A stretch of DNA of 64,000 nucleotides, taken from assembly GCA_038496675.1 (NCBI GenBank), contig CM076663.1:12967576-13031575 (forward strand). Reading direction: 5' to 3'. The position numbers were made by a program, and so were the translations under genes. The DNA comes from Rachycentron canadum (lineage: Eukaryota > Chordata > Actinopteri > Carangiformes > Rachycentridae). Positions 50,107-62,048 of this stretch are shown here, piece after piece. The notes under the pieces are model-generated. The model did not search any database, had not been told where the DNA came from, and saw nothing but the letters and a program-made list of their open reading frames with translations. Numbering within the stretch: the stretch's first letter is position 1; every line of letters starts with the position of its first letter.

Positions 50107-53100
50107 CCACCTATATTGACGGAAACAGGCACTTCCTCCAAGATGTGAAGTTCAGGGACAGTCGCCTGGTTATTGATGGTTGCAGTCTGTATTTTCGCCT
50201 CTACTTTAACCACGGTTTGGACCAGCAGCATGGAGGGGACTATGATGCCTTCGCTCGCCTTCTCATCCAGTTCCTCTCTGCGCTGGCAGCCTGCAACATC
50301 GAGCCATATGTGGTACTGGATGGAGGTAAAGATGCTGTAGAACACACAACATACAGTCCAGTTTGTCCCAGGTGTGTCTGCAGTTGTAACCCACCCAGGA
50401 ATCTGTAATTTCTGTCTTTTTTGTGACTACTAGGGATGGACCCCAGTGACAAGAAGTTTCCCACTCTGCGTCAACGTCTGCAGTCCAAGATAAGAGAGGC
50501 AGACAATATCTCTCATGGCCGCGGTGGCTCTATTCTCCCCATCCTCACAAGAAATGTCTTCATTCAGGTCCTCAGCCAAAGAGGAGTCCCACTATATCAG
50601 TGTTCAGCTGAGGCTGACTGGGAGATCGCATGTCTGGCTCACCAGTGGAAGTGCCCAGTTTTGACCAATGACAGTGACTTTTATATCTTTGACCTGCCAG
50701 GTGTGGATAGAATCAGGGTTTTTGTATCCAAATAGCTCATTGTAATTTTACTTATCTTGATTCCTTTTGTAGTTGTAACATGTTTCTGTCTTCTGTGTCT
50801 TATCTTAGGTGGTTACCTGCCATTCAGTTTTTTCCAGTGGACCAATCTTAATGGTAAAGCCTCTCATCGCTATATCTCAGCTCGGTGCTACACCACTAAA
50901 GGCCTTTGTCACTGGTTTGGGGGAATGAACCCAGAGTTGCTACCCTTGTGTGCTGTCCTGACTGGTAATGACTATGGTGCTCCAGAAGATACAGAAACAC
51001 TGCTTGCACTGTTAGATGTTGGTGCATTAGGGAGAGGCATTGGCAGGGGTAAAGGTAGAACACCCTCCTCTCGCATTGAAGGCATCCTTGTTTGGCTTTC
51101 CTCTTTTTCAGGCCCAGCAGAGGCCCTGGAGGAAGTGAGCAGGGTAATGGGGGAGGATAGTTCTAGGGGCAAGAGAGGAAAAAAAGGTGGGCTTACTTCA
51201 CAGCTGTGGGCAGGCATGCAGGAGTACCACCTCACCCCTCAAAGCTCTGTATTTCGCTGGTTCTCTGGTGGCAATGCAGCTCCACCAGGGTGGACCTCTG
51301 GGGTTGCACAGCTACCACAGTGCCTTTCACTTGCTGCAGCAAAGGGGCTGTTGCCCCCCTTCGTGGTGGATGCTCTGGTGATGCATAGAGTCTTGCTCAT
51401 CCCACAGGTGGAGAACAGCAAACTATCCAGCAGCCACTGTAGTGCCAGGACTATACGTCAGGCTATATATGGGATATTGCAGCAAGAAGGCCAGTGCAAT
51501 GTGCCTCAGGGAAGTGGTGGCAGTATGCAGCTATTGAGGGGACCAGGGGGTGGTGTCCAAGCACCAAATATGATATTACAAGAAAACTTTAGCCAGGGTA
51601 TGAGAGGTGGGAGAGGGCGAGGGGGAAGAGGGCGTGGAGGTGGTCACAGGGGTGGAGGTAGGGGTCAGGGCATCATTTTACCCACACATCAGGTTGTAAA
51701 TGTAGGTTTTGGCATTGAACATGATGCCAGTGGAGCTAAAATGCAGACTCAGGGCTCTAGTGCCACCTTTTATGTGGAGGAGTATGACCGACTGGACCTG
51801 ACCTTGAAGAAGAACCAAGTGGAAGCACATCCACCAAGAACCCCTATACTTTTGGATACACTTGACCAGGTAAACATGGCACTAAAATTGTTTTCTTCTA
51901 TATTAACCACATTTGCTTTTGTGTGTGGATATATACATTTTCTAAAAGGAATTGTCCCTTGTTATATTTTATACAGGCTCCCGTGGCAGTTCGTCTTGGT
52001 GTCCTATTTGAAGTTTTAGGGGTAAGGGAGTCTTACCTGGCTGCTGTTCCTCACCACCTGAGACTTGCTGTAGCAGTGACAGGCTTCTGGCTGAGAGAGG
52101 CAACACCAACACCTTCACAGCCCCAGGTCCAGGCCTTGGTGCTGGGCATCGTTTATGGAGAACTGTCCTGGAACAACCAGCCTGGCGCTACCCATCACCA
52201 ATATGCTGGTTAGTTGTGTTCTATCTGTCATTTTTTCCCCACAAGGGTTACAAAGACTAAACTGTCCCTCAATAACATGGCAAACAGTGATCTATCCCTA
52301 ATGTTCTAAAACCTGTTGCTGCTGTGTATCATCCTAGTCCCACAGCTAAACTGGGCTGCGGAGCGCAGTGTGTTGGCAGGGCTGGACCGACAACGTGTGA
52401 GACCAGGGGAGAGACGAGGCTTGGAAGTTGAAGCGGCTCACAGTTTCAGCCAATGGGAAGCCTGCCTCTGGAGTGCACTGTGTCTCAATCAGTTATTGCT
52501 GCAGCCACTGCTTGAACCCCGCTTGTCATGGTAATATGAAAACTAGAGCTGTAACTAATGAATATTTTTGTTATCATTTAACCTGACAGTTATGTCAGTT
52601 AAGTCTATAAAATATCAGAAAGTAGTTATAAATGATTATCAATATTGGTAGTGACTAATTTTCTGATGATTGACATGACGTCTGATTGTTTCAGCATAAA
52701 TGAGAAAATAAATACTGGGATTTTCCAGGGTATCTAGGGCACTGTCTCCATTCATTTAGTCATGGTGATATCTGTATTTAGTTTTTTAGATTTGTGTACT
52801 TCAGATCCACTGTCAAAAAAATGGACATCAATGGAAATTGTAATTTTCACAGTGAAAATGATGTTTCAACATTTTTGCTTTTGTTATAATTTGATTTCCT
52901 CTCTTCTCTCAGGTTGTACAGTGGCACCTTGGTGCACGGCCTCCTCAAGTATCTAAAAGGGGGCCGAGCTGCAGAATCTCTGCTAACCGGGGGCTCCCTG
53001 TCTGGACAACTCTACTCCTCCCTCCTGGATGCTGTGAGAAACTGCAGCTCCAAAGCCCATCCCTCCTCAGCAGCAGGGAGAGGGAGGAGAGGCAGGGGCC

Positions 53101-53222
53101 GTGGAAGGAGAGGAAGAAGGCGAGGTGGAAGAGGAGCGCGAGGAGGGGGTCAAGGGACCGCGGAGATAAACAACAGGTTTGCTCTCCTGATGAGTGAGGA
53201 AGAGTCTGATGGTGATTGGTGA
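50088..53222 (+). CDS. aste1: asteroid homolog 1 (XPG-like structure-specific nuclease)
   Basis: ASTE1 is an XPG/FEN1-family protein described as a single-strand DNA endonuclease acting in double-strand break end processing. Coding exons: 50088-50325, 50434-50700, 50809-51869, 51977-52208, 52338-52530, 52913-53222; phases 1, 1, 0, 1, 2 all match, giving 766 residues (human 679). The N-terminus MGVQGLTTYID is the XPG-N start. Candidate metal-binding acidic residues are visible at D30 (VIDG), D78 (VLDGG), E139/D141 (AEAD) and D159/D161 (TNDSDF), followed by an LTGNDYG motif of the XPG-I region. Two Arg-Gly-rich stretches, at about 434-457 and 715-746, are low complexity and may bind RNA or be methylated. 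A coding A7 run near 51180 is a small counterpart of the A-tract known in human ASTE1. The most likely start is 50088 because it has a consensus context and the family N-terminus. Confidence 0.95.
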
Positions 53223-53865
53223 GGAGGCAGAGAAAAATGAACCAATTGATATTAACTTGCAAGGGGCCAAATGGGGGAGGTCATTCCAGTGGTTTAAACA
53301 ACATGCTCAGGGAATGCTAGTCATTTTGAAGTGAAGAATAACACCTCCTCGTGTTGACCACTGTGTGTCAACTTTTATAACTGAATTGCACTAATTCAAA
53401 CTCCCTCAGTAATAACTAGCTGCTTTTTATGTTCTAATTAATGTTGCATCTGAGATCATGTGATGTCAAAACAGATCCATCAGAATATGTGAGTAGTTTT
53501 TCCAAAGTCCACTCTTGCCAGATTTTAGCACATTTCTGAGCTTTTATCAAAGGAATGTCACTGTCATTCATGCAATTGTTTCCAAGCAGAGTTCAATTCA
53601 CTTATGTCAGCACAAGATTTAAACAGTGAATGTAGAGATTTCAAATGTCATAGACCAGAAAGTTGTATGGCAGCTAATGTTGTCTTAATGAGCAACATAT
53701 GAACTTTGATTGTCTTTTATTGTCATTTTATTGTAGATACCTTAACATTCATGAATTTGTTTACTCTGTTAAAAAAAAAAGTATAAATCAAACTCAGACA
53801 CATTTTTTAAAGCATCATATTTAGCACATTTTTACTTGTAACCAGGTGAATCTGAGAAGAAAATG
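53223..53865. other. intergenic DNA between convergent aste1 and klhl7
   Basis: The 3' end of the aste1 transcript must lie here, but I see no canonical AATAAA on the plus strand. No coding exon is visible. Confidence 0.5.
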
Positions 53866-53871
53866 TTTATT
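53866..53871 (-). other. klhl7: possible polyadenylation signal of klhl7 (reverse strand)
   Basis: TTTATT on the plus strand reads AATAAA on the minus strand, about 600 bases after the klhl7 stop codon. Confidence 0.4.
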
Positions 53872-54468
53872 AATCCTCTGTAAAGTCAGTCTTAAGTTAC
53901 AGTGCATTACAGAAGCACCTTTTTAACAATATACGCAACACAACCAAGATTCAGCAATTCAATAATGCATTATATATACACTCTGTAACAGTACGTAATT
54001 CACAAGCTACAGAAACAAAATTACAATAAAATTGCTTCTTTAAAATAAGAAGAAGAACCCAAATTCTCATTTCTCTGATTGTATCCATTGTATCTTTTTT
54101 CTCTCCAGTCTGGGTATCCAACCTGATAAACATCCCTCATTAAAAATTTCTTGGTTCCCTAAAACCTAAATTTGTGGATCGTGTCCCACTCGAACTTTAA
54201 CATATGGACCTGCATTTCAGGTACAGATAAAAGTAAAAAATAAATTTGGCTACTGGACATAGTTGGAGAACATAACCACCTATATATACACACAAATATT
54301 TACATTGGCATGAGCTCTCTCTTTCTAGGCATGACTGACTCTTCCTGAAAAGCCAGGTCTTGCTTCATATATATATCCACTCCATATTCTATTGGAGGCC
54401 TGATGCAGTGTTAGCAGGGACTGTCATAAAACATTGCAAAATAAAATACACTAAAACCTCCCCTAGTC

Positions 54469-56845
54469 CTATGAGGATGATGAGGTTGAGGCAGACGGAG
54501 GGGCAGTGGATGCAGTGTGTGACTGAGATTCTATGAGGTCCATGTCTTCATCTTCATTCACTCCACACGTGTCGACCACGCAGATCAAGCAGCTGGTGAC
54601 GGGAAAGGCTCGCACTTTGCTGCAGGTCACCCACCTAGGCATGGAAGAGAACTGATTTATAAACAGTGTAACACAATGTTCAGTTATGGCATGGTGGTTA
54701 GATTTAGTTTAAACACTTGATCTAATCACCACAAACTGTTATGTATTATTATGGATTCACAACATTCTGCATTGGTGACAGAACATTGTTGAAGATTGTT
54801 CTGTGGAGAACTGCAAATCAAGAGTATATGGTTGTCTTTACTAGTAAGAGTGTTGATGATGAATACCAGGCTCATCATTTTTATTGACTGAACAAAAAGA
54901 TACAAACAGGAATGGCTGTAATAATTTAAATTTTAACACCTCTGTCTATAAATCAGTGAAAAAAAACCTAAACAATTTCTATTCATGGTGTCTATTCTAG
55001 TCATTTCTTCTATTTTAGCAATATTTAGTTATTAGACCAACCTGTCAGTGTCAGTGTGGTATTCCAGGACATGTCCAAGCCGCCCCACACCTTGAAACCC
55101 TGCCAGCACGTAGATGACATCGCCAACAGCTGCACACTTCACCGTCACACCACGCCATGGCATCGGTGAGGCAGCACGCCACTCGTTACTAGCGATGTCA
55201 TAGTACTCCACCGAGTCCAGTCCACCAACAAAATAACACACACACACACACTCAATTTCATACAGCTGCCACTAGTTCACACTAGTACAGTTTCAGGTGT
55301 TAATAGTGTTATTACAGTTTCAGTAATATTACCTAGTGCCCCCTGCCCTCCAACAGCATAGATCCTGTTGTTGACCACCACCAGCCCGTGGTTCTTCCTG
55401 GCCTCTCTCATGCCACATAGCTCCCTCCATCTGAGGACAGGAAGAGGTAGACAGAGACAGACATTAAGACAAGGAAGGGATTCATTAATAGGTTAAATTA
55501 AGAGTGTAACAGTGAACACAAATAAGTGTAGCAGTGCAACATTTCATTACATCATTTGACACGTGTGTATGTGCATATCATTATTGTGAGCTGATAATAA
55601 TGTAATAATAATAGTAACAGCTTTCTTTATATAGGACCTTCTAAAAACTATAAAAGTATACAAAGTGCTTTGACATACGAAACAGAGCAGGACATAAATG
55701 AGGTGGTGTTGTAACTATATATCAGTAGAAATCCTCCTGCTTCTTTAAGGAGAAATTCCTATGAACTACTGGTTTGCTTTAAAATATTACATTAAAAAGC
55801 TAGTTTATCCAATTTCATGGGCAGTTTTGGGGACAACTTATTTTCACCAAACAAAATGAATAGGTTTATACACAGTTTGCTGTGTTTATACACAGTTTTT
55901 TGTGTATAAACCTATAATCAGGCCAGTACAGATTCATAATGCAACAGTCTTTTCCCTTATTTTTCCTTTTCATTATAATATCCACACTGTCAATGTAAAA
56001 AAATTTCTCAGGTTTGTGAATACACACAATACACACTGTGCATCATTCCTTGGGTCGTACAGAGCTGTGTGTTTGTGTGACTCACTGTTGTGTGTTGGGG
56101 TCATACACTTCACAGTTGTTGAGGACCCTGCCAGACACATTGTTGCCCACTGTTCCTCCACAGACGTAGATGAGCCCGTTGGCCTCCACTGAGCCATGGC
56201 TGCAGCGAGCCATCAGCATGCTGGTTTTCACCTGCCATGACTCTGTCCTGGTATCGTAGCATTCAAAAAGGTCCAAGGCTGAGCTGCCTGTAGACATACA
56301 CATTCATATAACACTGTTGATATGATATTTATCCCATGACGGATCATCAATATAATTTACTCTTAAACCCAAAAGATATGCAAGACAAAATATAAACCAC
56401 AGTGATTTCCCCAACTGCTAGATTTGAACTCCCTCTCTTCCTCCTCCCTGTGCTCACCCACTTCTGACCCCCCGGAGGTGTAGATCTTGCCCTGGGCGGC
56501 GCAGGCCGCCAGACTGTCCCGTGGTGTGGGTGGGCCCAGCTTGGAGTACCAGCTGTCCTTCAGGACATTGTAGCAGTCCATACGCTTGATTGGGAAGAGC
56601 TGCGAGCCACCCAAGATGTAAACCACATTATCCCAGAAGATGGCTGTGGCATCCCTGCGCTTCTCAAAAGGGCAGCGGATGTCTGTCCAGCTGGAGTCCT
56701 GCATGGAAAGCCAGACTGACACTTGTCCACTGGGTAAAATATTTCTTCAAAAATATTCTACAATGTTTGTGTATCATCTAATCCAGAAATGGTGAACTGT
56801 ACATACAAATGCTCTCTCAGTTTGTTCCCTCTGAATATACACCCA

Positions 56846-56894
<49 letters not shown>

Positions 56895-57273
56895 NNNNNN
56901 NNNNNNNNNNNNNNNNNNNNNNNNNNNNNNNNNNNNNNNNNNNNNNNNNNNNNNNNNNNNNNNNNNNNNNNNNNNNNNNNNNNNNNNNNNNNNNNNNNNN
57001 NNNNNNNNNNNNNNNNNNNNNNNNNNNNNNNNNNNNNNNNNNNNNNNNNNNNNNNNNNNNNNNNNNNNNNNNNNNNNNNNNNNNNNNNNNNNNNNNNNNN
57101 NNNNNNNNNNNNNNNNNNNNNNNNNNNNNNNNNNNNNNNNNNNNNNNNNNNNNNNNNNNNNNNNNNNNNNNNNNNNNNNNNNNNNNNNNNNNNNNNNNNN
57201 NNTAGCATGGACTATGGCGATCCTTGGTGATCATGTCGTCAGTGCTTGTCTTCCTAAGATGTGTATAAGAGAC

Positions 57274-57340
<67 letters not shown>

Positions 57341-59838
57341 ATGAAATGAGCCTTATGTTTGAATATATTTTAATACTGAACAGTAGCCATACTTCATTTT
57401 ATGGTTCCTGACTTGAGTGATTGTTCCTGTGGGTAACAATCTGTTTGCAGCTTGGTACCTTGGGATTGAAGTAGCGGCAGGATTGTGGCTGCGAGCCTCC
57501 AAACAGAGCGATGCGGTAGTCGTGCTTCTTCCGTCTCGGTCGGCTGCTCTCTCCCAGGTCCTCTCGATCCTCCAGAGACAGCAGGTGGTAGCGCATCCCA
57601 CCTGGGACAAACAGCACAGACTGTTTTATTTTTGTTTTTTGCGCGTGCGTGCGTATGTGTGTGTGTGTGTGTGTGGCACTGATATAATCATAACAGCAAC
57701 TTGCTCTAATAAATCACAATTATCTTCATTATGAGGTAATGTAGTTAAAATTTACATAAATTAAGAATTGGACTTCTATTATTGAGGCTTATACGTTATA
57801 CATCTGTAAGAACCCAGCTAAAAACCTAATTTTAGCCTAAGTAATAATTAATATTAACCTTTACTACTACAATAGACTATGACGGAGACAGTTTATTCAA
57901 GAGCCAGGGTAATATAATATTTTCACACAAAACAGACATTGTCAACAATTCCCTCAATCACAAATCATTTTTGTGTGTCTTCACATGAATGTAATTCGGT
58001 CGTACTCACTGATGACCATCTTGAGGCACTGTGGGTTGTCCTGGATGAGTGGCTCAGCCTGCACTGTCTTAGACAGAAAGGTTTTGGAGACCAAGGGGAA
58101 GCGAACACACCCCAGCACCTCCACCATGTACTGCTGTCTGTTACACACATCATACTTCAGCCAGCGCACTGCTGCATCGTAAATCTTTGGGAAAAAATGT
58201 AACAACAAAACATCAGCTTTGACCTGGTCTTTCACAAGTTATGAAGGATCCTTCACAAAAAGTTGTTTGGGACAAATGAAATGAACCATACAGTCTAGTC
58301 AAAGAATGTCTACATGTGTACCTGGGCCTCAGCACGGACGGTGAGTTTGTCCTGGTGCAGTAGATGTGTGAGCTGTGTCACATCCAGTTGCAGGAACTCA
58401 TCCAGTTTGTAGACTTCAGTGAAGTGAAGCTGGAAGAAGTCCTCTGCTGCTGCTTTCAGCTCTGGACAGTCCATACAGTCTGCAAGAGCTGAAATACCTG
58501 TAGGAGGACAGAACAAGATCAGTGTTCTAGTTTAACATGGTGGACGCACACCAAAAGGTTATATAGGAAAAGTAATTTGAACAACATACACATGTACATT
58601 TTAAACAGAAGGGCTTTTTACAGGCCAGGTTCTGGCCATTAAAAGTAAAGAGGCACAAATACTCAGCTAGAATGTATTGGCTTTGAGATATTTAATCATT
58701 GATATTGGTGACTCAATAAATGAAGGTTCAAAGGGCCCGGCAAATAAACAACAAGAAAAGAGATGAGATTTGGCCAAGGTAAAGTTGACTTCATACCCAG
58801 ACAGTTTGTTGCATCAATTTGTCCCTTGAGGAACTCCACACACATCTTCTTCACAGGCTCAATCTGGTACTGGTTAGCTGCATCCAGCAACGACTGGACA
58901 TTACTGCTGTTCACCGAGATCCTGGCACGCACTCACGCACGCATGCACACACACACAGTGCATTTGGCAAAGCACAATATGTCTCTTGATAAGAACTTGA
59001 CAAGGGCAGCCTCAGGCCACAATTGTATCAGCTTTAAACTGTAGTCATCATAATCATAATGATCCTTCCTTCCCGACTTTAAGCATAAATCCTTACCGTG
59101 CTGTGTAGATAAACTCAATCAACAGCTCAATGATCTCAGGCTCAGCACTCCTGAGCTCCACCTCATGGGACATTGACTCCATCATTCTGGCTGAAGGTGA
59201 GGAAAGTAAGAGGAAGATTTTATAGAAACATCAAACATTGTGCAGGAGCATGAAATGTGTGGGGGGTTTTTTTGTTTTTTTTTGATGTGTTAATACATTG
59301 TCCTCGGTTATGGTTGCTTTTTTTAAATTTTCTTTGGATCCAAGTCAGCCTTTGTGCTACAACAGTACTACTTGAGTTACTTTCTATTTCTGAGCATTTT
59401 CCCAAAATATCTCTGCACTGTCTGGAATATGAAATCAGTGTCCACACTTACTGGTGAACATGAGGCTGAAGAAGTGGCTTGCAGCTGCCAGCACGACTCT
59501 GTGGGCAGGAAAGTGTTTCCCCTGAACCACCAGTGTCACATCACAGAGGGTACCCTGAAGAAAACACAGACTTATCTATCAGGTGTCAAGAAAGGGGCAG
59601 GACATACATTTTAATAGCAGTGTGAACACATCTCATATAGAGCAGGAAAGATCTCGTCAGAGTCAGTTATTTTGGTTCAGATCCTCCCCTCTGTCTGTTA
59701 CATACACACCTGTTTCCTCAGGTTGTTCATGACTCCCATGATGCTGGACAGCTGCCTGTACTCCTCTTTGGTGGCACACTTCCTCTCGCTCTTCTTCTTG
59801 GAGCTGGATGGTTTCTCTGGAGAGGCTATTCCCGTCAT
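54469..59838 (-). CDS. klhl7: Kelch-like protein 7 (CUL3 ubiquitin-ligase substrate adaptor)
   Basis: A BTB-BACK-Kelch adaptor that brings substrates to cullin-3. Twelve coding exons (reverse): 59838-59710, 59554-59452, 59190-59097, 58921-58797, 58497-58322, 58184-58010, 57601-57459, 56698-56458, 56287-56086, 55430-55333, 55225-55042, 54634-54469. Phases agree throughout, giving 611 residues (human 586). BTB is about 44-145 (TLCDVTLVVQGKHFPAHRVV), BACK about 151-260 (LSKTVQAEPLIQDNP) and six Kelch repeats about 300-570 (RIALFGGSQPQSCRYF, VVYILGGSQLFPIKRMD, VYVLAGFQGVGRLGH-like motifs). The human-like ending SCLICVVDTCG is followed by a fish-specific acidic then Ser/Thr/Pro-rich tail. Two problems: intron 7 contains a 308-base gap with adapter sequence beside it, and exon 11 must start at 55225, where the preceding dinucleotide is TG instead of AG. 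The start ATG has ACATGAC context and lies just upstream of a Lys/Ser-rich leader like that of human KLHL7. Confidence 0.94.
55860..55915. repeat. inverted repeat, 15-bp arms with 26-bp loop
   Basis: ATAGGTTTATACACA (55860-55874) is the exact reverse complement of 55901-55915, with an A/T-rich spacer that itself contains partial repeats of TGTGTTTATACACA. It lies in klhl7 intron 9 and could be a small non-autonomous element or simply a hairpin. Confidence 0.85.
56849..56894. repeat. (CT)n microsatellite ending at the assembly gap
   Basis: A CT dinucleotide run that goes directly into the N block. The same repeat resumes at 57276, so the true tract is longer than shown. Confidence 0.95.
56895..57202. 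other. assembly gap (308 N)
   Basis: Unknown bases inside klhl7 intron 7, flanked by (CT)n. It lies between coding exons 7 and 8, so no coding sequence is lost. Confidence 0.99.
57203..57275. other. synthetic Tn5 mosaic-end library adapter in the assembly
   Basis: Positions 57257-57275 are exactly the 19-base Tn5 mosaic end AGATGTGTATAAGAGACAG. The preceding bases from about 57218 match, from memory, the transposon oligo of a co-barcoded (stLFR-type) library, and 57203-57217 may be linker or barcode. This is not genomic DNA of the organism. Confidence 0.9.
57276..57336. repeat. (CT)n microsatellite after the adapter
   Basis: A CT run of about 61 bases, probably the other side of the same tract that precedes the gap. 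Confidence 0.95.
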
Positions 59839-60564
59839 GTCAGCCAGGATATTATTGTCTGCTCGCTTCAATTAAAACTACGACACTTTGAGCGCCGCTG
59901 CCAACAACAATGCGCAGCTGCGATGTCTTTGTTGACTTGTCTCACAAGCCAAGAGCAGCTTGCTGTGTGGGCGTTTTTTTCTTTTTTAATGAATTAACAA
60001 AAAACAACAGCGATACGGCTGCACCTTGAACGGTGTAGAGATTAAAATGATAAAGGTGAACTTGCTGTCATGTGTTGAAATGATACTAAAAGCCGTCAGT
60101 GTGGCGTTTTGTCTGAGCTACAATGAAAATCTTCAGCTTGTGGTTTCCTTCTTCTTCTACGGTTCGGTCTTTATTGGACAAACGCGCGCTCGCCCTCCAG
60201 CGACAGACGTGACCATGACACCTTAACCTGCAGGTTTATTCATCTTTAAAACTGTTTTTATTTCAAATGAAATACACAGATAAACCTAAATCCTTTACCG
60301 CACTTGGGATATCACATTTCAGATTCATTTATATTTACATCCAAGGTGTAGACACAGCTAATGGCGAAAGCATGTTTACCTGGTGCACCTCACGCACCTG
60401 TAGGCGTCCACACCTGCACAGCAACTTTCACTACATAACCAGGAAGAAATGTGTTTTCAGAAATCCCATGACGCTGGCGTCACGAGGAATGGGGGCAACA
60501 AATACTTGGGCTATTGTCAGAAGGAACTGACCTGAAAAACACTGACAGGCACCAGAGCTGCAAA
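59839..60564. promoter_or_regulatory. shared upstream region of klhl7 and the divergent gene at 60.6 kb
   Basis: The two start codons lie 726 bp apart and point away from each other. The stretch 60160-60215 has several CpGs and an inverted CCAAT (ATTGG at about 60174-60178). No TATA box is clear, and I cannot assign the elements to one gene. Confidence 0.45.
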
Positions 60565-62048
60565 ATGCATCGTTGTCTTTGCTGTTGCTGCTTTTCCAGT
60601 GAAAACTCCGAGAGTGAGGTATGTGACTGGGCTGTATTGAATTTTGTGTGACTGCTGATGGGTTTATATGGTAGTATAGTATAGTAACTTGATTACTGAT
60701 TTGCTTCAGTGAAGCTACTGGATTGGCATTGTCTACAGCCATTATAAATGTATCTGAATCATGCCATACAGATACCATAGAAACATGTCATTATGAAAAA
60801 TAATGATAATAATAAAAAATAATTAAACATAAATCACCATAATAGTATTGTTCTGTCATAAGTACAAAGTGCAGAGTTGAAACATAAATGCACTGTGACT
60901 CACATGAGACAATTGCATGAATATTTCAGCACTCTGAGTTTATGACAAAGTAATTATGGTTTCAAGTGAACACAAATGCATAAGCTGTGCTTTATGATGA
61001 TGATGTCAGTAAAGAATAAAAATAAAAGAAGGAGTATATGAAAAGAAACAACTCTTTCAACTTTCTGCCTATTTCAGAGGCAGCCTCTCATGCAACCCAG
61101 AGCATCTGACCTGAATGAAGCTGCATCAGCCAGACAGATCCAGCCAGAGCGCAGTGGTACATAATCTCTCTAAATGTCTCTCAAACACATAAACCTCCAA
61201 TGCATAAAATATCGGATGAATTTATCTTTGTTATACTTGCTCTTTTTTGTGTGTCAGTGTATGTCATTTGTTTTTGTTTTTTTTTCTGTACTGAAGCAAG
61301 GGCAGTGAGAAGGATTGGCAAGCTGGTGATTAAGCGAGTAGGTGTGCCAGAGTGGGACCAGAGATTTTCTGAAATGGCTGAGACCTTCAACAAACAGCAA
61401 GAGCACTATGAGGCCATGGCCCAACACATCAGGAGGCTGCAACAGAGCTGCGGCTTTGTCCACAGTGATACCCTGGCTTTTGCTGAATGCGTGGGGAAGA
61501 TCATAGAGGAGTATCGTGAGTGACAGGCTCAGAGCTCAATCTCCTGAGCAAAGTTCCCACACTACCTACAGGCAATGTGACAGCAGGTTACCTTTCCTCA
61601 TAATTTCTGTTGCTGTTCCCTGAATTGTCTCAATTTCTCTCTACATCCAGAAGCCACATACAGGATCTGCCTTAAGATGAATGGCTATGACTTCTCCCTC
61701 AATGTGGTTCCTGTGGGGTTAGAAGGCAAACATGACGATGAACTGATGCCTCCAAGTCTGAAGTTGGCTCAGGATGAACTGAGAGGCGCTTCTCAGAGTG
61801 CCAGAGCCACCATGTCAATGGGCACCACACTGAAAGAACTACTCAGGTGGCTGATCTGTAGCAGCGAGCAAATGGCTGAGCAAGTGAAGCAGGCAGCACC
61901 ATCATACCAGGAGTCTGGAAGACTGAAGACAAACCTGGAGGAGAACATGTGGGAAGTGAAAAGGGCAAAAGTGTTGTCGGTGGCATACAAAGAACGAGCT
62001 GCAGAAGTCCTCACTGAGGCTGCACAGATTTCAGGATCTTATTCCTAG
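60565..62048 (+). CDS. candidate 249-residue helical protein with Cys-rich N-terminus, possibly N-BAR-like
   Basis: I do not recognise a named orthologue. Exons 60565-60618, 61078-61156, 61297-61515 and 61651-62048 join in phases 0, 1, 1 with good GT-AG sites. The N-terminus MHRCLCCCCFSSENSES has five cysteines and could be palmitoylated. Residues 46-118 (AVRRIGKLVIKRVG, WDQRFSEMAETFNKQQE, then a helix to IIEEY) follow the pattern of the first amphiphysin/BIN helices, with a basic amphipathic start, Asp-x-x-Phe and Asn-Phe-x-x-Gln. Residues 150-249 are again helical (LKLAQDELRGASQ to AYKERAAEVLTEAAQ), as in the later BAR helices. It would be a small BAR protein of about 250 residues without an SH3 domain, but the homology is only my impression. 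It is divergently paired with klhl7. Confidence 0.6.

Noticed and set aside
57257..57275. Transposon end (Tn5-like) as evidence for a natural mobile element
   Set aside because: The sequence is the engineered hyperactive mosaic end used in sequencing libraries, with library-oligo sequence beside it, next to an assembly gap.
56758..57411. Long open frames across the N block, with Ser-Leu or Arg-Glu repeats
   Set aside because: They exist only because N codons are not read as stops and because of (CT)n repeats. The region is an intron of klhl7.
60565..62048. LAMTOR1 orthologue
   Set aside because: Only the first 20 or so residues resemble LAMTOR1 (Cys-rich start and SSEN). The body is a different helical protein, and LAMTOR1 starts MGCC for myristoylation, which is absent here.
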